From Leptasterias polaris (taxonomy: Eukaryota > Echinodermata > Asteroidea > Forcipulatida > Asteriidae): DNA of 64,000 nt. Under the pieces are notes generated by a model. The model ran no database searches. It was not told where the DNA came from and saw only the letters and a list, made by a program, of their open reading frames with translations. The translations under genes were made by a program, and so were the position numbers. Below are positions 59,783 through 64,000 of the stretch, piece by piece (the stretch's first letter is position 1; each line of letters starts with the position of its first letter). The stretch spans positions 6,484,001-6,548,000 of the forward strand of contig JAZGTN010000058.1 of the NCBI GenBank assembly GCA_037783415.1, read 5' to 3'.

Positions 59783-60765
59783 ATTATTATTATTATTTTT
59801 ATTTTTATTTTCTTTTGAGTGGAGCTCTTATAGACTCCGTTTATTCAACTCAAGTAATTACAAGTATATACATCTCCTATGGAACATTAAAGCAAGTACT
59901 GATAGATCAGTACACAAGTACATATAGGTTACTAGAAACTAAAGGACAATGAACAAAGTTGATATTACATAGGCCTATCAAACAAAGGCAAGATCAAAAC
60001 ATGAAAAAGCAACCTAGTACAAGTAAAAAGATTAAAATTAAGGCCTACACAAAGGACAGTAACTGAGAGGTGACAAAATTCGATTTTGATCAGAACATAA
60101 ACTTTGGACTCTCGTCTTCATTGAAAGTACACAGGAATTTGTACAATTTGTTAAAATTACTTGTTTGGAGCCTATATTCCTCTCCCTTAGTAGAAATGAT
60201 CTGAGAGTTTCTTTGTAGATCTTGATAATGTTTGTGTTTGTGAAAACGTTGTCCTCATTGAAGACCAGATCACACCGGATTCTCCAAATAACATTGATCA
60301 TCATGCCAACAATTATCATAGATACAAATGACAAATTCATACATACAATTCTTATACAATCACTGAGACAAAAGAAACGGCAGCCAGTTTGTTTCCTAAT
60401 TAAAAATTCGACGTATAACCAGGGTTCAACCACCTCATGATTACAGTATAGAAACAAATGTTCGACAGTTTCAGTGTCGGATTTACAGAAAGGACAGTCG
60501 ACTGTATCTATGATTTTCATGCGTTTAAGTTTATCTCGGGTTGGCAGAATCCTGTGATAAAGTCTTAAAAGGTGTCCTTGTCTTTGGCGTCCATAATATT
60601 GTTCATGTTTAATTTGGTCCAAATATTGGCCCAGTCGAACTTATCAGTGTGGCCTAAAATCGAGGCCCACTTTTCCTGTGCTTTTGGAAAAACCAATTAT
60701 TTGACCTTCAATGATTTGTACATTAATTTCGTGGTAATTTTAGAAAAAGGTACCAAACCCTGATC
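59783..60765 (-). mobile_element. 3' fragment of an L1/Tx1-like LINE
   Basis: On the minus strand, WASILGHTDKFDWANIW leads after a one-base shift near 60570 to LLRLYHRILPTRDKLKRM and CPFCKSDTETVEHLFLYC. The last is the zinc-binding motif that ends L1/Tx1 and related LINE polyproteins. The frame runs to 60038, followed by a 3' region ending in an AT-rich ATT/AAAAT tail near 59783-59815. The reverse-transcriptase core is absent. Confidence 0.8.
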
Positions 60766-60903
60766 TCCATGGTCAATTTGGAACTGAGCCACCTGCTTGG
60801 ATGGTTATTAGGCCCACAACGTTTTTCTTTGAAGAGGACAGGATTGATGTTTTGTTCGAAGACGTTTAGCTATGCGTCCAGCAGTGATACGATTAATTTT
60901 ACA

Positions 60904-63900
60904 CTTCAAGGTTCAAGGTTCGTTTATTTCCACAGTATCAAAAAACAAAAGGCAATAATAAATACATCAAAAGTAATCATTACATAATGCAAAGTAAATG
61001 TTTTACAGCATAGGTTTGAAAAATATTACATGTAAACAAAAAAAGCATTATGTGACACTGCAGAGGGATCCATTTAAAAAGCAAAGCTTGTAGGCAATGG
61101 TCCCTATAGTGACATGCATATGCATTGGATTAAAAAATAATGTTAAGTGAACCGTGGAGGTCCGTGGTCGAGTCAAGCCACCAATAAACAAATATAATAG
61201 CAGGTCTCAATGCACATGCATGTTACAAAGAAAAATCAGCAAACACTATAATACAATCAAATAACGAGCACAAACAATGGACTAGGACTAAATACAACAA
61301 TCAAACACAACAATCTTGCCGGTCAGCAATATAGTATCGAACGAAATCATGAGTGATGCAAAAGCAGCGTATCCCTCGATGGATTTAACATAGTGTGGCT
61401 ATGGATGATAGTATACACCATGGATCCCATGTAGGAGACCACCCGAGTCTGCACTGTGGTATGGTTCAAAATACAATGTACATCTGTAAAAACACTCATC
61501 AACAATAAGATTTCAGTATAGCAGCTTTAAAGACACGTTTAAAAGTAAACAAGCTTTTGGAGGCTTTAAGTTTTTCATTAAGCATGTTCCAAAGCATAGG
61601 TCCCTCATGTTTATAGTTTTAAGAGCGAGGGAAGTACGAGTGTAAGAAATGTGATAATTAGAAGCTTGGCGGGTGAAATGGGAATGTACATCTGAGTTTA
61701 AAGAAAAAATTGATTGAATAGCAGAAGGTAAATTTTTACAAGTGAGTTGATACATGAGGGACCCAAGCTGAAGACAATAAATATCATTCACTTTAAAATT
61801 GCATATTTATGGAAAAAGGGATCTGTGCATATTTATGGAAAAGGGGATCTGTATGTGCGTTAAATTCAGCAAAATTAATGATACGAAGAGCTCGCTTCTG
61901 TATTAAAAGAGAAGAAGTCTATTAGGATTGGTAGCAGAACCTGATCCCCATGCAAGTATCCCGTAGTTAAGATAAGAACCGATCAATGTATTATAAAGAG
62001 ATTGTAAAACCAGTTCAGGCATAAAATGCTTGATCCTATTGATCACACCAATATTTCTAGCAATAATTTTACACTGTAATCAACATGACTATTCCATGAT
62101 AGTCTACGGTCAACAAAAAGTCCTAGAAACTTGCAACAATCAGTTTCCAGTGATTTCAATGTCATTAATCTTTATAGGACTTGGAAGGTCTCTGACTGAA
62201 TTACTGAACAACATGCAGTTAGTTTTAGTGATATTTAGGGATAGTTTATTGACCGTAAACCAGGTGGCAACTAGTTTGAGCTCATTGTTAACAGTGTTTA
62301 CAAGATAGTCAAGGTTACTATGGGAAAAGAATAAATTAGAGTCATCCGCAAATAATATAAATGAAAGCACACTAGAAGAATTTGTGAAATCATTAATGTA
62401 TATGGTGAATAACAAAGGCCCGAGGATTGATCCTTGAGGTACTCCATACGTAAGGACATCAGACTCAGATTTAATGCCATTGACGGAAACATATTGTGGC
62501 CTGTCTGAAAGATAACTCTTAAACCATTCTAGGGGAATTCCACGGATACCATAGTTGGGAAGTTTATGCAATAGTATTTGATGGTCTATTGTATCAAAAG
62601 CCTTTGAAAGATCAAGGAACACACCCAAAGTATGATTGGAGTCATCGATAGCATTAGTAACTTTATCAATAAAATCAAGGAGTGCCTGAATGGTTGAATG
62701 TTTGCTACGGAAACCAAACTGTTGATTTGTTAAAATTTCAAACTTATTCAGAAAATTAATGGTACGGGCATAGACACATTTTTCAAAGATCTTTGAAAAA
62801 CATGAAAGAATAGAGATGGGCCTATAATTGGATATAGTTACGATCACCCTTTTTGAAAACAATGCCAGTCGTAAAAGAAGTATTGACAATATGAACAAGT
62901 GGTTTACTTATGGCAAAAATTGACTTCTTGATAATGGAAATATTGATCAGGTCATGACCAGAACTTTTTTTATTTTGTAAATTTTTTACAATGTCCAAAA
63001 TTTCATGTTCAAATACTGGAGTAAAAAAGAAGGAATTAAAATTAGGGTTGGGCATATAATCAGCAAACTAAGGGGTGAATGAGTAGGTTGGATGTTTTTA
63101 GCAAGGTTGGGACCAATATTGATAAAGTATTGATTAAAATGATTGGCGATTTGATTTGGGTTGTCAATTAAATTCCCATTAACAATGATGCTGTTAATAC
63201 CATGAGAATGGGTATTTTTATTCAAAACAGAATTTATAACCTTCCAGGTATTACGGATGTTATTTCTTTCTTTTTCAAACTCAGAAGGGAATAGTACTTT
63301 TTTTTACAAAGACGTAGAAGGCTAGTCAAGGTGTTTTTATACTTGATAGGGCCTATACTTGCATTTATGTGAGGTTGTAGGGTTGGACAAGTACTGACGA
63401 TACAATTTATTCTTTTTCTTAATAGATTTGAGGAGGGAATGTGTAATCCAAGGGGTAGTTGAAATATGATTAGATTTGGTATTGTTGTTTTGTCTAACTA
63501 AAGGTGTATTTTGATCGTACAGAAAAATAAAATTATCCAGAAAAGTATTATAAGCAGTATCAGGAGTATTACAACTAAGGACATTGGTCCAGTCAAAAGA
63601 GTGTAAGTCGTCAATAAACTGTTCAAGGTTCACATTAGACACATTTCGAGAAAAAGGTAAATTGTGATTATGAGAAGAACTTGAGTTTGGAGACTGAACG
63701 AACATAAAAATTGGCAGATGATCTGAGATATCAGAGATTAAAATACCAGATTTTGAGGAAGGAAGAATATTTGATAAAAAATTATCAATAAGTGTAGCAG
63801 AAGTATCAGTAATACGTGTGGGCATATGGATTTGGGGGAGGAAAGAGTGAGATGTAAATAGAGAGAGAGGGATATTCATTACTTCCAAAACTGAGGTGAA

Positions 63901-64000
63901 TTCTGGTCTGAAAACACCCCCTGATTTTTCGTAGGCTGCAAAAAGGTCCATATAAAAGGGAGGGGTCTGCAGTGACTTTTTCTTGGTTTTACCAAACACA
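60904..64000 (-). mobile_element. CR1-like LINE, truncated by the window end and frameshifted
   Basis: Minus-strand pieces in order are: endonuclease C-terminus (LISDISDHLPIF, PTRITDTSATLIDN), linker (LIDNPNQIANHFNQYFINIG), reverse transcriptase (NYRPISILSCFSKIFEKCVY, LDLSKAFDTIDHQILLHKLP, YGVPQGSILGPLLFTIYIND, ILFADDSNLFFSHSNLDYLV, NKLSLNITKTNCMLFSN) and a C-terminal scrap (SHFTRQASNYHISYTRTSLA). The reverse-transcriptase boxes, including FADD, are intact, but the frame is broken at about 62850, 63060, 63300 and in the 61.8-62.1 kb part. The 3' end is marked by GGAAATAAACGAACC and a short CCTTGAA repeat near 60904-60930. It is a different copy from, but close in type to, the LINE at 41.4-45.4 kb. 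Confidence 0.85.

Overview
This is eukaryotic nuclear DNA: genes are split by short introns with clear GT...AG borders, intergenic DNA is AT-rich, and non-LTR retrotransposon pieces, DNA transposons, palindromic-word arrays and minisatellites fill most of the space. The mix (HECT E3 genes of the G2E3-like expanded type, CR1-like LINEs, MITEs, a RAG1-N-terminus transposase-like gene, a P2X7 ballast-domain gene, a THAP transposase) suggests a marine invertebrate, most likely a deuterostome such as an echinoderm, hemichordate or lancelet. That placement is inference. No rRNA, tRNA or CRISPR was seen.

Layout. 1-9.65 kb: a ten-exon HECT ubiquitin-ligase gene on the minus strand whose splice phases all close, with a TTAA-flanked MITE in one intron. 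9.72-10.65 kb: an array of about 31-bp units that begins with a sequence like the ends of elements A-C below. 11.37-21.08 kb: an apparently complete DNA transposon with TTAA target duplications, 25-bp TIRs and a matched CRE-like inner repeat about 195 bp from each end. It carries two convergent genes: a small P2X7 C-terminal (ballast) domain protein and a THAP-domain DDE transposase (Kolobok-like). A 3-kb element (A) sits in the last intron of the transposase. 21.1-22 kb: a second, unrelated-looking array. 22.9-26.66 kb: LINE fragments, a broken gene fragment with a Tudor-like end, and a 5'-truncated LINE flanked by a 37-bp direct repeat. 27.19-32.22 kb: element B with nested element C. A, B and C share about 16 terminal bases, and A and C share their interior, but the subterminal array word differs (CCCATGGG versus TACCACA).

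32.4-38 kb: small gene fragments, a MITE dated by a tandem repeat, and a ZAD-like zinc-finger ORF. 38.0-47.7 kb: a decayed multi-exon gene (Tudor-like, zinc knuckles, Crypton-like tyrosine recombinase, SANT-like tail) split by a 4-kb antisense CR1-like LINE. 48.2-48.7 kb: two exons of an unknown gene. 49-53.9 kb: sparse, with hairpins. 53.97-58.21 kb: a ten-exon, about 980-residue RAG1-like gene with the RAG1 N-terminal zinc/RING order and a DDE-like transposase core, carrying one GC-AG intron and one single-base frameshift. 59.2-59.5 kb: a CGTCG-rich array. 59.8-64 kb: two more antisense LINE fragments.

The most notable signals are the transposon-borne P2X7 ballast-domain gene, the end-conserved but array-switched element family, and the RAG1-like gene. 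The gene models were built by hand from splice signals and phase and have not been tested against transcripts.
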